NCBI GenBank assembly: GCA_002305805.1 | Contig: DBQY01000003.1 | Coordinates: forward strand, 38,812 to 63,144 | DNA: 24,333 bases | Direction: 5' to 3' | From: Atopobium sp. UBA1382 | Lineage (GTDB): Bacteria > Actinomycetota > Coriobacteriia > Coriobacteriales > Atopobiaceae | Shown here: positions 13,708 to 21,683 of the stretch, piece after piece | Numbering within the stretch: the stretch's first letter is position 1 | Layout of the letters: each line of letters begins with the position of its first letter | The notes under the pieces: generated by a model | What the model saw: only the letters and a program-made list of their open reading frames with translations | What the model was told of the DNA's origin: nothing | Database searches by the model: none | Position numbers and translations under genes: made by a program

Positions 13708-13735
13708 TGGGCTCGCGTTTGGCAATTCGAGCCCA
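13708..13735. other. Inverted repeat upstream of the AbiEi-like gene
   Basis: TGGGCTCG (13708-13715) and CGAGCCCA (13728-13735) are exact complements with a 12-base spacer. The region 13601-13880 between the divergent AbiEi-like gene and the T-box otherwise shows no gene. A faint resemblance of the nearby AAGTCCCAGATT to AAGTACCAGATT in the palindrome at 12456-12527 was noted. Confidence 0.35.
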
Positions 13736-13886
13736 CTGAGCCCGGGGTCTGTGAAGTTTGCTGAAAGACTTGTGGGAGGGAGCGTGACGCCTGGTGTCAG
13801 CGGGCGAGAAGAACGTCAGCTCGAGCGCCTTCACGGCAATTGGCAGGCGGCGCGATTCCTCGGCGAACGGCGCGCGTCCGCTGTGC

Positions 13887-13892
13887 TACCAT
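13887..13892 (+). promoter_or_regulatory. Putative -10 box of the pheST T-box leader
   Basis: TACCAT preceded by TGTGC forms a near extended -10 element, located just before the first conserved T-box stem. Transcription would start near 13899. The -35 region is not obvious. Confidence 0.35.
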
Positions 13893-13904
13893 GTCCGGCA
13901 GGCG

Positions 13905-14190
13905 ATGACGGAGAGGTCTGGGCGTCGCGTTGCCAGCGGACAAGAGATGGGGGTCACCGGCTGAGAGCCCCCTCCAAGGCAGAGGCCCGGAGTTCACTCC
14001 ACCAGCCGCGACCTGAACATGATACGAAGGGACTGTCCCTTTGTCTCATCAGTAGGGAAGCCGGGGGCCCCACGGCACGGGGCGAGAAGAGCGGGCGCTC
14101 GGGGGAGACAACCCGTCACGCCAACCGAGGTGGTACCGCGGATCATTCCGTCCTTGGGCAGCAGCACGGCTGTCGGAGGGCGGTTTTTTT
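13905..14190 (+). promoter_or_regulatory. Phenylalanine T-box riboswitch (pheST leader)
   Basis: A tRNA-sensing leader with the main T-box landmarks. Stem I has the conserved AGAGA followed by a GGGGG...CCCCC hairpin at about 13945-13976. A probable specifier TTC (Phe) is at 13993-13995 within GGAGTTCACTCC. The T-box sequence GAGGTGGTACCGCG, which pairs with the uncharged tRNA acceptor end, is at 14127-14140. The terminator stem CCGTCCTTGGGCAGC / GCTGTCGGAGGGCGG is at 14148-14183, followed by seven T. Uncharged tRNA-Phe should favour the antiterminator and allow pheST transcription. Family knowledge plus direct motifs; the specifier loop is placed by eye. Confidence 0.92.
14148..14190 (+). 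terminator. Regulated terminator of the pheST T-box
   Basis: A 15-bp stem with one mismatch and a 6-base loop is followed by seven T at 14184-14190. The 5' arm lies just after the T-box sequence, so it is mutually exclusive with the antiterminator, as expected for a T-box. Confidence 0.88.
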
Positions 14191-14210
14191 AGTAGAGAAG
14201 GGATTGTGCG

Positions 14211-15290
14211 ATGTCGATGTCCGACGACCTCAAGGCGATCGAGGCTCAGTTCCAGCAGGGTCTGGCCGCCGCCGAGACCATGGAGGCCCTGGAGACGCTG
14301 CGCGTGAGCTTCCTGGGCAAGAAGGGCCAGCTCACGGCCATCATGCGCTCGATGGGCCAGGTGCCGCCCGAGGAGCGCCCGGCCATGGGCCAGCTCGCCA
14401 ACACTGTCCGCGCCACCGTGGACGCTGCGCTCAAGGCGCGCAAGGAGGAGCTCTCCGCGGCGCTCCTGGAGCAGAAGATGGCCGCCGACGCCGTTGACGT
14501 CACGCTGCCGGGACGTCGCCTGAGCTCCGGCACCCAGCACCTCATCAACCAGATCCGCGAGGAGATCGAGGACATCTTCTGCGGACTGGGCTACACCGTC
14601 GAGGACGGTCCCTACGTCGAGAGCACCTGGTACAACTTCACTGCGCTCAACGCGCCTGAGGACCACCCCAGCCGCTCGGCCAAGGACACCTTCTACGTGG
14701 TGGACAACGCACCGGGCACGATGCTCCACGCCGAGGAGACCAACGTCCAGGGCGAGTCCGACATCCTCCTGCGCACCCAGACCTCCGGCGTCCAGGTGCA
14801 CGTCATGGAGAACAAGAAGCCGCCGATCTACATGATCTGCCCGGGCACGGTCTTCCGCCCGGATACGGCAGACGCCAACCACCTGCCGCAGTTCACGCAG
14901 GTCGAGGGTCTCGTCGTGGACGAGGGCATCACCTTTGGCGACCTCAAGGGCACGCTCGACTACTTCACGCGCGAGATCTTTGGCAAGGACCGCGCCACGC
15001 GCTACCGCCCGCACTTCTTCCCGTTCACCGAGCCCAGCTGCGAGGTCGACGTCTCCTGCGGCGTCTGCGGCGGCAAGGGCTGCCGCTTCTGCAAGAACAC
15101 CGGCTGGCTGGAGATCCTGGGCGCCGGCATGGTGGACCCCAACGTCTTCGAGTTCTGTGGCATCGATTCCGAGAGGTACACCGGTTTCGCCTTTGGCATT
15201 GGCGTCGAGCGCGTGGCGGCCCTTCGCTACGACCTGCCCGACCTGCGCATGCTCATGACCGGCGACATGCGCTTCCTGAGGCAGTTCTAG
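14211..15290 (+). CDS. pheS: Phenylalanyl-tRNA synthetase alpha subunit
   Basis: A 359-residue catalytic subunit of bacterial PheRS, which charges tRNA-Phe as an alpha2-beta2 enzyme. Residues 1-90 form the N-terminal coiled coil (FLGKKGQLTAIMR). The class II synthetase core follows: motif 1 around HLINQIREEIEDIFCGLGY, motif 2 around VFRPDTADANHLPQFTQVEG (FRPD with the downstream FTQ), a zinc-ribbon-like CGVCGGKGCRFCKNTGW, and motif 3 GFAFGIGVERVAALRY. The ATG follows GAGAAGGGA, 20 bases after the T-box terminator, and pheT starts 46 bases downstream. Expression should rise when Phe-tRNA is short of charge. Confidence 0.98.
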   Translation: MSMSDDLKAIEAQFQQGLAAAETMEALETLRVSFLGKKGQLTAIMRSMGQVPPEERPAMGQLANTVRATVDAALKARKEELSAALLEQKMAADAVDVTLPGRRLSSGTQHLINQIREEIEDIFCGLGYTVEDGPYVESTWYNFTALNAPEDHPSRSAKDTFYVVDNAPGTMLHAEETNVQGESDILLRTQTSGVQVHVMENKKPPIYMICPGTVFRPDTADANHLPQFTQVEGLVVDEGITFGDLKGTLDYFTREIFGKDRATRYRPHFFPFTEPSCEVDVSCGVCGGKGCRFCKNTGWLEILGAGMVDPNVFEFCGIDSERYTGFAFGIGVERVAALRYDLPDLRMLMTGDMRFLRQF

Positions 15291-15336
15291 GGTTCGCCCC
15301 AACCGTCTGATTTGATCGCGCGAGAAGGAGAAGAAC

Positions 15337-17802
15337 ATGCGCGTCTCATATGAGTGGCTCAAGAGCATGGTCGACGTGCCGGCGGACCCCGCCGAGCTCG
15401 TGGCCGAGTTCACCCGTACCGGCACCGAGGTCGAGGCCGTCGAGAAGGTCGGCGCCAACCTCGAGCACGTGGTCACGGCCCAGGTCGTGAGCAAGAAGCC
15501 CCACCCCGACTCCGACCACATGTGGCTCTGCCAGGTCTCTGTGGGCGACAAGAACGTGGATGCTGACGGCAACCCCGTGCCCCTGCAGATCGTCTGCGGC
15601 GCCCAGAACTTCAACGAGGGCGACCACATCGTGACCGCCATGATCGGCGCGGTGCTGCCCGGTGACTTCAAGATCAAGAAGAGCAAGCTGCGCGGCGTGG
15701 AGTCCTGCGGCATGAACTGCTCGGCCCGCGAGCTGGGCCTGGGCGCGGACCACGAGGGCATCATGATCCTGCCCGAGGACGCGCCGGTGGGCATGGACTT
15801 CACCGACTACCTCGGCATGTCCGACACCGTGATCGACTGTGAGATCACGCCCAACCGTCCCGACTGCCTCTCCATGACCGGCATGGCAGTGGAGGTCGCG
15901 GCCATCCTCGACGAGGACACCCACATCGAGCTGCCCGTCGTGAAGGCCGAGCAGGGCCCGAACGCCGCCGATCTCGTCGACGTGACGATCGACGACCCCG
16001 AGCTCTGCCCGCGCTACACCGCGCGCGTGGTGCGCAACGTGAAGATCGGCCCGTCGCCCGACTGGCTCGCCCAGCGCGTGGCCGCCGCGGGCGGACGCTC
16101 GATCAACAACGTCGTGGACGTGACCAACTACGTGATGTACCTCACGGGCCAGCCGCTCCACGCCTTCGACCTGGGCAAGCTCACCGAGCGTGACGGACGC
16201 CGCCACATCGTGGTGCGCGCCGCGCACGACGGCGAGAGGCTCGTGACGCTCGACGGCCAGGAGCGCGAGCTCACGCACGACATGTGCCTCATCACCGACG
16301 ACGGCCACACCCCGATCGCCCTCGCCGGCGTCATGGGCGGCCTCGACTCCGAGATCACGGAGGAGACCGTCGACGTCCTTCTCGAGAGCGCGAACTTCTC
16401 GTCCGGCCACACCTCCCGCACCAGCCGCAACCTCGACCTCATGAGCGAGGCCTCCATCCGCTACGAGCGCAAGGTCGATGGCTCCAACTGCGCCAACGTC
16501 GCCGAGATCGCGGCGGCGCTCTTCGAGGAGTGCTGCGGCGCCGAGGTCTGCCCGGGCATCGTTGACGTCTACCCGGGTGAGGCGGATGACGCGCCCGCCC
16601 AGATCACGCTGCGCCCGAGCCGCGCGCGCCTCATCGGCGGCGCGGACATCCCCGAGGAGTTCATGGCCGGCCGCCTGCGCCGCCTGGGCTGTGCGGTGGA
16701 GAAGGCAGGCGATGACGTCCTGGCCGTGACCGCTCCCACCAACCGTCCCGACCTCACCCGCGAGGTCGATCTCATCGAGGAGGTCGTGCGCCTCTGGGGC
16801 GAGGGCGACATCGAGGCCACTCTGCCCGCCGCGAAGAACCACGCCGGTGGCCTCACCGTGGAGCAGCGTCGCGTCCGCAAGATCGGCGCCGTGCTGCGCG
16901 CCTGCGGCCTCTCCGAGACCTCCACGTACAACTTCGCCGCGCCGGACGACCTTGCCCGTCTGGGCATCCCTGACGTGGGCCGCGGCGTGCCCGTGAAGAT
17001 CATCCGTCCGCTCGTGGCCGAGCAGTCCGAGATGCGCCGCTCCATGCTGCCGGGACTCCTGCGCTCCGTGGCGTACAACCTCGACCACGGCGTGGCAAAC
17101 GTTGCGCTCTACGAGGTCGGCCGCGTCTTCTTTGGCCACGAGAGCAAGAGCCTCCCCGACGAGCCCAGCTACGTCTGCGGCGTCCTGTGCGGCAAGCGTG
17201 CCGACGACGCCTGGAACCAGCGCTTCGACGAGTACGACTTCTTCGACGCCAAGGGTGTGGTGGAGGAGCTGCTCGACGCCCTGCGCGTGACCAAGGTCCG
17301 CTTCAAGGCGGCCGACCCCGAGCAGTACCCGTGGCTCCAGCCGGGACGCGCCGCCGAGGTCCTGGCTCGCGGCGAGGTCATCGGCTGGGTGGGCAACGTC
17401 CACCCGCGCGGCCTGCGCGCGACGGGCGTGGACGCACCGGTGGTGGCCTTCGAGCTCTCCCAGGCAGCGCTGCTGCGCCTGGCCGCCGACCAGCTGCCCT
17501 ACGAGGACGTGCCCACGCTTCCCGGCGTGGACGTTGACCTGGCCATCGTCGTGGACGAGTCCGTGACTTGCGAGACCCTCATGCAGCGCATCGCCTCTGC
17601 GGGCGGCAAGCTCCTCGCCGACGTCCGCCTCTTCGACGTCTACCGTGACGATGAGCGCGTGGGCAAGGGCAAGAAGTCCATGGCCTTCTCGCTCACCTAC
17701 CGTGCGGCGGACCGCACCCTCACCTCCGACGAGGTCGAGAAGGCGCACGCCAAGCTCGTGACCAAGGTCTGCAAGGCTACCGGCGGCGAGGTCCGCAGCT
17801 AG
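15337..17802 (+). CDS. pheT: Phenylalanyl-tRNA synthetase beta subunit
   Basis: An 821-residue PheRS beta subunit of normal bacterial length. In order: an N-terminal MRVSYEWLKSMVDVP start, the tRNA-binding OB domain (about 40-150, VCGAQNFNEGD), the B3/B4 editing domain (about 210-385, NNVVDVTNYVMYLTGQPLHAFD and LAGVMGG), the B5 DNA-binding-like domain (about 410-485, PTNRPDLTREVDLIEEVVRLWG) and a C-terminal FDX-ACB anticodon-binding domain (about 725-820, PGVDVDLAIVVDE to AFSLTYRAADRTLTSDEV). It partners PheS and edits mischarged Tyr-tRNA-Phe. GAGAAGGAG precedes the ATG. A strong terminator follows the stop. Confidence 0.98.
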   Translation: MRVSYEWLKSMVDVPADPAELVAEFTRTGTEVEAVEKVGANLEHVVTAQVVSKKPHPDSDHMWLCQVSVGDKNVDADGNPVPLQIVCGAQNFNEGDHIVTAMIGAVLPGDFKIKKSKLRGVESCGMNCSARELGLGADHEGIMILPEDAPVGMDFTDYLGMSDTVIDCEITPNRPDCLSMTGMAVEVAAILDEDTHIELPVVKAEQGPNAADLVDVTIDDPELCPRYTARVVRNVKIGPSPDWLAQRVAAAGGRSINNVVDVTNYVMYLTGQPLHAFDLGKLTERDGRRHIVVRAAHDGERLVTLDGQERELTHDMCLITDDGHTPIALAGVMGGLDSEITEETVDVLLESANFSSGHTSRTSRNLDLMSEASIRYERKVDGSNCANVAEIAAALFEECCGAEVCPGIVDVYPGEADDAPAQITLRPSRARLIGGADIPEEFMAGRLRRLGCAVEKAGDDVLAVTAPTNRPDLTREVDLIEEVVRLWGEGDIEATLPAAKNHAGGLTVEQRRVRKIGAVLRACGLSETSTYNFAAPDDLARLGIPDVGRGVPVKIIRPLVAEQSEMRRSMLPGLLRSVAYNLDHGVANVALYEVGRVFFGHESKSLPDEPSYVCGVLCGKRADDAWNQRFDEYDFFDAKGVVEELLDALRVTKVRFKAADPEQYPWLQPGRAAEVLARGEVIGWVGNVHPRGLRATGVDAPVVAFELSQAALLRLAADQLPYEDVPTLPGVDVDLAIVVDESVTCETLMQRIASAGGKLLADVRLFDVYRDDERVGKGKKSMAFSLTYRAADRTLTSDEVEKAHAKLVTKVCKATGGEVRS

Positions 17803-17829
17803 CTGCCTCTGTACCACCGGAGACAGAAT

Positions 17830-17872
17830 CGGCCGTCGCTCGCAACGTTCGCGGGCGGCGGCCGACGTTTTT
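17830..17872 (+). terminator. Rho-independent terminator of pheST
   Basis: CGGCCGTCGCTCGC pairs with GCGGGCGGCGGCCG (14 bp, with G-U pairs) around a short loop, followed by ACG and five T. It starts 28 bases after the pheT stop. Confidence 0.88.
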
Positions 17873-17936
17873 CTCGCCAGAGGCTCTTTGTGTCAGGTGG
17901 TCGGGTTATGCTTGTCGTCGAGGACGGGAGGTGCCC

Positions 17937-19451
17937 ATGTTCTGTTTCAAGTGCGGCGAGAAGAACCCGGATGACGCCAAGTTCTGCGCGAAGTGCGGCG
18001 CGCCGATCGCGGTGCGCGTTGCGAGGCCGGGGGTCGGCGCCCCTGCTCCTGCCCGTAGGCGTTCGCGCGCGGCGCTGGTCGTGGCTGCTGTCGCTGCCGT
18101 GCTGATCGTCGGCGCGGCGGCGCTTGGCGTCTGGCTGGCGTTCTTCTCGTCCTGGACCATAGACGAGCGGGCCTTCCCGGATTCCGGCCTGCGCGCTGCA
18201 GTGGCGGCCACCGCCGACACCAACCACGACGGACAGCTCTCGCGCGACGAGGGAAGGGCCGTGACCTCGCTCTCCGTTGAGGGGGCAACCTCACTCGAGG
18301 GGCTCGGCGGCTACTTCCCCAACCTCGACGCTCTTGCCCTGCACGGCGGCACGCTCACCTCCCTCAAGGTCAACGACCTGCCCAACCTCGTCTCGCTCTA
18401 TGCGGAGTCCGAGCCGCTGCAGGCGCTCAACGTCTCAGAGAACCCAAAGCTCAAGGAGCTGCATGTGTCCGACGCCACGCAGGTGACGGGACTTGAGTCC
18501 ACGACGCTCCACGAGAGCTGGGTCGTCACGAGCGTCGAGGAGAGCTACGGCATGGGCTACACGGTCACCTATGCCGTGGAGCGTGACGACCAGGATCGCG
18601 TGACGAGGCGCAGCGTGACGGACGGCGAGGAGGAGTCCTGGTGGAGGTACGACTATGACGACCGGGGACGCCTTTCGAGTGAGACCGAGTGCATGGCGTA
18701 CAACGACGCCGAAGAGGTCGTGACCACCTACGGGTACGACGATGCCGGGAACCTCACGTCGGTGGAGAGCCACGGCGGCGTGATTGGCTACTACTACACC
18801 TACGACGCCGAGGGCAGGCTCTCCACGATGAGCATGGGAGGCGTCAACGACCCTACGAGCCTCACCAGCTACGCCTACGACGATGCGGGCCGTCTCACGA
18901 GCCGCACCTACGTCTACAAGAACACCCGGGGCGTCGTCGACACCTTCGCCTACGACGGGAGCGGCAACCTGATCGCCAAGAGCCAGACCGACGAGACGCT
19001 GGGCAAGGTCACCGAGGGCGTCGTCTTCGAGCGCAATGCGCAGGGCAACGTGGTACGGGTTGCCTACGACCCGATTCCGAGCTACTTCGACGACAACTGG
19101 TCAGCGGTGGAGTACGGCTACGACGACCAGGGTCGCGTGGTCTCGGCTACGGCCGAGCTCAATGGGAGTACGTACGTCGCGACCGTCTCCTATGACGGCA
19201 GAGGCAACGTCACGCAGGTTGAGGATGGGGTCCTCGGTGGGCGCACGACCACGTTCACGCCCACCTACACGCGTCTCTTTGTCGCCGAAGGAGACCACGA
19301 GCCTGACATCGGGATAACCGTCGGTGTGGAGTACGTGCCGCTGGTCGGCGCCCAGCGCACCTCGCTGGTCAACGTGTGGGCCACGCCGCGTGCGATACCC
19401 GATCCCGACCCCGCCGCACAGCCGGGGGAGTCGATGGTCATTCTCGTGTAG
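17937..19451 (+). CDS. Zinc-ribbon membrane protein with EF-hand, LRR-like and YD (RHS-type) repeats
   Basis: A 504-residue mosaic protein. Residues 3-20 form a zinc ribbon (CxxC...CxxC: Cys3, 6, 17, 20), and about 46-70 is a single membrane span. Residues 94-105 are a textbook EF-hand/dockerin-like calcium loop (DTNHDGQLSRDE). About 108-190 resemble an internalin-like leucine-rich stretch (LNVSENPKLKELHVSDA). About 238-430 hold at least seven YD/RHS-type repeats (YDDRGRL, YDDAGNL, YDAEGRL, YDDAGRL, YDGSGNL, YDDQGRV, YDGRGNV). The repeats would be outside the cell and the ribbon inside. I chose ATG 17937 because GGGAGG ends five bases before it; a GTG six bases upstream would overlap that site. 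Function unknown; no RHS toxin tip is present. Confidence 0.85.
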   Translation: MFCFKCGEKNPDDAKFCAKCGAPIAVRVARPGVGAPAPARRRSRAALVVAAVAAVLIVGAAALGVWLAFFSSWTIDERAFPDSGLRAAVAATADTNHDGQLSRDEGRAVTSLSVEGATSLEGLGGYFPNLDALALHGGTLTSLKVNDLPNLVSLYAESEPLQALNVSENPKLKELHVSDATQVTGLESTTLHESWVVTSVEESYGMGYTVTYAVERDDQDRVTRRSVTDGEEESWWRYDYDDRGRLSSETECMAYNDAEEVVTTYGYDDAGNLTSVESHGGVIGYYYTYDAEGRLSTMSMGGVNDPTSLTSYAYDDAGRLTSRTYVYKNTRGVVDTFAYDGSGNLIAKSQTDETLGKVTEGVVFERNAQGNVVRVAYDPIPSYFDDNWSAVEYGYDDQGRVVSATAELNGSTYVATVSYDGRGNVTQVEDGVLGGRTTTFTPTYTRLFVAEGDHEPDIGITVGVEYVPLVGAQRTSLVNVWATPRAIPDPDPAAQPGESMVILV

Positions 19452-19459
19452 GGGACGTG

Positions 19460-20215
19460 ATGGGAAGACGTGCGCTGATGCTCGTCCTTTTCGCCGTGGC
19501 GCTCGCGGGCTGCTCTGCGGGTCCGGTCGAGAAGAACGATGCCGTGGAACAGGCCCGCTCGGAGACCGTGGTCGAGGAGGCGCCGGCTCCCGAGCCGCCC
19601 GCCGAGGCCGAGGCCCCTGAGGAGCCAGAGGAGCCGGGGGCGGACGAGCTTCTCGCTCGACTGGACCTCGTGGAGGACTACCGGGCTGAGTTCGATCACG
19701 GACCCAAGGGCGCCGAGCACCAGCGCTACATCGTCCTGCACGACACCGAGGGTGAGGGTGACCCCGAGAACGTGGTCTCGTGGTGGGCGAGCAGCGGCAA
19801 CCTGGTGGCGGCGCACTTTGTGGTTGGCAAGGACGGCCATATCGTGCAGTGTGTTCCGCTCGACCGCATCGCGCATCACGCGGGCTATGGGGATACGGGG
19901 CACAACGGGCTCTTTGGCATCGAGGAGGACGGGCGCGACGACATGGCAGGCTCCGTGCCGATCGGCTCGAGCTATGCGGACTACGGCATGAACGCCTGGT
20001 CGGTTGGCATTGAGCTGGTGCACGTGGGCGGCTCGGGCGACTACCCGCCCGAGCAGCTCGAGGCGCTTGACGGCCTCATTGCCTACATCGACGCGTATTA
20101 TGGCTTTGAGAGTGAGATTACCGACCACAAGGCGTGGCGGACGGGCAACTCCGACACCTCGCCGGAGTTTGCCGGTTATCTGGCCAACTACCAGGACCAC
20201 CGCACGCATGAATGA
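19460..20215 (+). CDS. Lipoprotein N-acetylmuramoyl-L-alanine amidase (Amidase_2 family)
   Basis: A 251-residue predicted lipoprotein. Its signal peptide ends in a lipobox ALAGC with Cys18 as the lipidated residue. A Pro/Glu/Ala-rich linker covers about 35-62. The Amidase_2 (PGRP/AmpD-like) domain is about 85-245, with probable zinc ligands His94 (YIVLHDTEG), His223 (TDHKAW) and Asp232, and the NAWSVGIELVHVG segment. It should cleave the MurNAc-L-Ala bond of peptidoglycan at the outer face of the membrane. I chose ATG 19460 because GGGGAC precedes it and it begins the signal peptide; it starts 8 bases after the preceding stop. Operon with its two zinc-ribbon neighbours. Confidence 0.88.
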   Translation: MGRRALMLVLFAVALAGCSAGPVEKNDAVEQARSETVVEEAPAPEPPAEAEAPEEPEEPGADELLARLDLVEDYRAEFDHGPKGAEHQRYIVLHDTEGEGDPENVVSWWASSGNLVAAHFVVGKDGHIVQCVPLDRIAHHAGYGDTGHNGLFGIEEDGRDDMAGSVPIGSSYADYGMNAWSVGIELVHVGGSGDYPPEQLEALDGLIAYIDAYYGFESEITDHKAWRTGNSDTSPEFAGYLANYQDHRTHE

Positions 20216-20224
20216 GGGGGCGTC

Positions 20225-20989
20225 ATGTTCTGCACCAACTGCGGCGCACAGATTTCAGATGACGTGAAGTTCTGCACCAACTGCGGGACTCCGGTCGCGG
20301 CAGGCACGAGCGCGGATTCGGGCACCGGAGGCCAGGCGTCGTCCGACAGGACCGTGATGATGCCGAGTGCTGCACAGCCCGCTCCCGGAGGCGCGGTTGC
20401 CCCGGCGGCGCCGGGCGGATATGCGTACAGCGCCCGTACGGGAAGCCCCCATGGGAGCCACGGTCTGGCTGTGGTTGCCGTCATCATGTCGATTCTGGCC
20501 GTCGTTGCGGTGGGCGCCCTCGTCTTCGTGATGGTCGACCCCCTTGGGCTGAGGCAGTCTAACGGAGAGCAGGAGGCGGTGGAGGTCGAGCAGCCGGCTG
20601 CCGAGGAGTCAACGGATGACCCGGAGACGGTCGACGTGAACATCACCTACGAGACCACGCCCGTGCCGAGCCCCGCCCCCGAGGCCAAGCCCGAGCCGAG
20701 TTCGCCCGACTACGTCCTTCCTGACAGCTCGTCGCGCCTCTACAGTGTCGACGAGCTCTCCGGACTCTCCAACTGGGAGCTCTACCTCGCTCGCAACGAG
20801 ATCTACGCGCGGCACGGCCGCATGTTCCAGAAGGAGGACCTGCAGAGCTACTTCAACGGACAGTCGTGGTACACGCCGCGCTACGCGCCCGAGGAGTTCG
20901 ATTCGCTTGGCCTCCTGAGTGACGTCGAGCAGCAGAACGCCGCCACGATGCTCGGGCTGGAGCAGAGCCGCGGGTCCGAGTACCTCTGA
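20225..20989 (+). CDS. Zinc-ribbon membrane protein with YARHG domain
   Basis: A 254-residue protein with an N-terminal zinc ribbon (Cys3, 6, 17, 20: MFCTNCGAQ, KFCTNCGTP), a Gly/Ala/Pro-rich linker, one membrane span at about 81-104, an acidic Pro-rich linker (115-168) and a C-terminal YARHG domain (about 172-245, SNWELYLARNEIYARHGRMF, with NGQSWYTPRY). YARHG domains are extracellular modules of unknown, probably cell-wall-linked role. The start is 9 bases after the amidase stop with GAGGGGGCG as ribosome site. The ribbon closely matches that of the first gene of this group, supporting shared ancestry or function. Confidence 0.88.
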   Translation: MFCTNCGAQISDDVKFCTNCGTPVAAGTSADSGTGGQASSDRTVMMPSAAQPAPGGAVAPAAPGGYAYSARTGSPHGSHGLAVVAVIMSILAVVAVGALVFVMVDPLGLRQSNGEQEAVEVEQPAAEESTDDPETVDVNITYETTPVPSPAPEAKPEPSSPDYVLPDSSSRLYSVDELSGLSNWELYLARNEIYARHGRMFQKEDLQSYFNGQSWYTPRYAPEEFDSLGLLSDVEQQNAATMLGLEQSRGSEYL

Positions 20990-20996
20990 CGCGCGT

Positions 20997-21004
20997 GCTA
21001 GTAT
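20997..21004 (+). promoter_or_regulatory. Extended -10 promoter directing a probably leaderless transcript
   Basis: TGC followed by TAGTAT (20999-21004) is a good extended -10 element ending six bases before the ATG at 21011, so the transcript should start at or next to the start codon. No ribosome site exists between, which fits leaderless translation, common in actinobacteria. Confidence 0.5.
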
Positions 21005-21010
21005 GTGACC

Positions 21011-21664
21011 ATGCCGAGCTGGAACATCCATACCGCACACGTCGAGCGGCTCCTTCGCGAAGAGGGGGCCGCGTCTCTGGGAGTTCGTGACGAGAACGCG
21101 TTTCTTCTCGGCAATCTTGTACCGGACATCTACGTGGGTTACATGGTCCCGGACACGACGCTGCGCATCGACTACAAGCTCACACACCTCACCACGCGCG
21201 AGCACATCCCGCTGCCGCGCTACGACGAGTTCTGGGAGTTCTACATCGCCGGCCATGAGGAGGTCTCCGACCTGACGCTCGGTGCGTGGTCACACCTGGT
21301 GGCAGACCACGTCTACAACGCGCATACCCGCGCTTACCTGGCGAGTGTCGGGGTCGAGCCGGGTGAGCGGGCGCGCATCGGCAAGCAGGGGGACTTCGCG
21401 CTCTTTGGGCGTACGCTGGACATCTCGATGGTGCCGCATGTCGACCGGGCGCTTCTCGCCCAGTGCTCGGCGTTCCCGCCGTACTCCATCCTGGAGCGTG
21501 ATGTGTGCGGCGCCGTGGAGTCCGCACGGCGAATCGTCGAGCGCAACCGCGCGGAGCACCTGAGTGAGACGCCCGACTACCAGCTGCTCACGGCGGATTT
21601 CTTTGCCGTGGCCCGCGAGGAGGCACATGCCACGATCGTGGCGGGGCTGCGCTCGCGCCTCTGA
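21011..21664 (+). CDS. Zinc-dependent phospholipase C-like protein
   Basis: A 217-residue protein resembling the zinc-dependent phospholipase C / S1-P1 nuclease-like family (Zn_dep_PLPC). It begins MPSWNIHTAH (Trp4, His7, His10 as candidate metal ligands), then has FLLGNLVPDIYVGYM (31-45) with an acidic metal site, KLTHLTTREH, and GAWSHLVADHVYNAH (91-105). Proteins of this kind are common in anaerobic Firmicutes and Coriobacteriia, usually without a signal peptide, as here. Activity is unproven. The ATG at 21011 sits at the predicted transcription start; a GTG two codons earlier is less likely. Confidence 0.75.
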   Translation: MPSWNIHTAHVERLLREEGAASLGVRDENAFLLGNLVPDIYVGYMVPDTTLRIDYKLTHLTTREHIPLPRYDEFWEFYIAGHEEVSDLTLGAWSHLVADHVYNAHTRAYLASVGVEPGERARIGKQGDFALFGRTLDISMVPHVDRALLAQCSAFPPYSILERDVCGAVESARRIVERNRAEHLSETPDYQLLTADFFAVAREEAHATIVAGLRSRL

Positions 21665-21683
21665 GCCCTTTGTACGCTGCCCG

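Noticed and set aside
13601..13900. A small gene upstream of the T-box
   Set aside because: Frames in this stretch run into the structured leader and show no protein-like composition or ribosome site.
15346..17817. Long open frame antisense to pheT (over 800 codons) and similar ones antisense to other genes
   Set aside because: They mirror the codon structure of high-GC genes on the other strand, have no ribosome sites and no family motifs, while the sense frames are clear proteins.
17937..19451. RHS/contact-dependent toxin
   Set aside because: The YD array is short and no C-terminal toxin domain or immunity gene follows.
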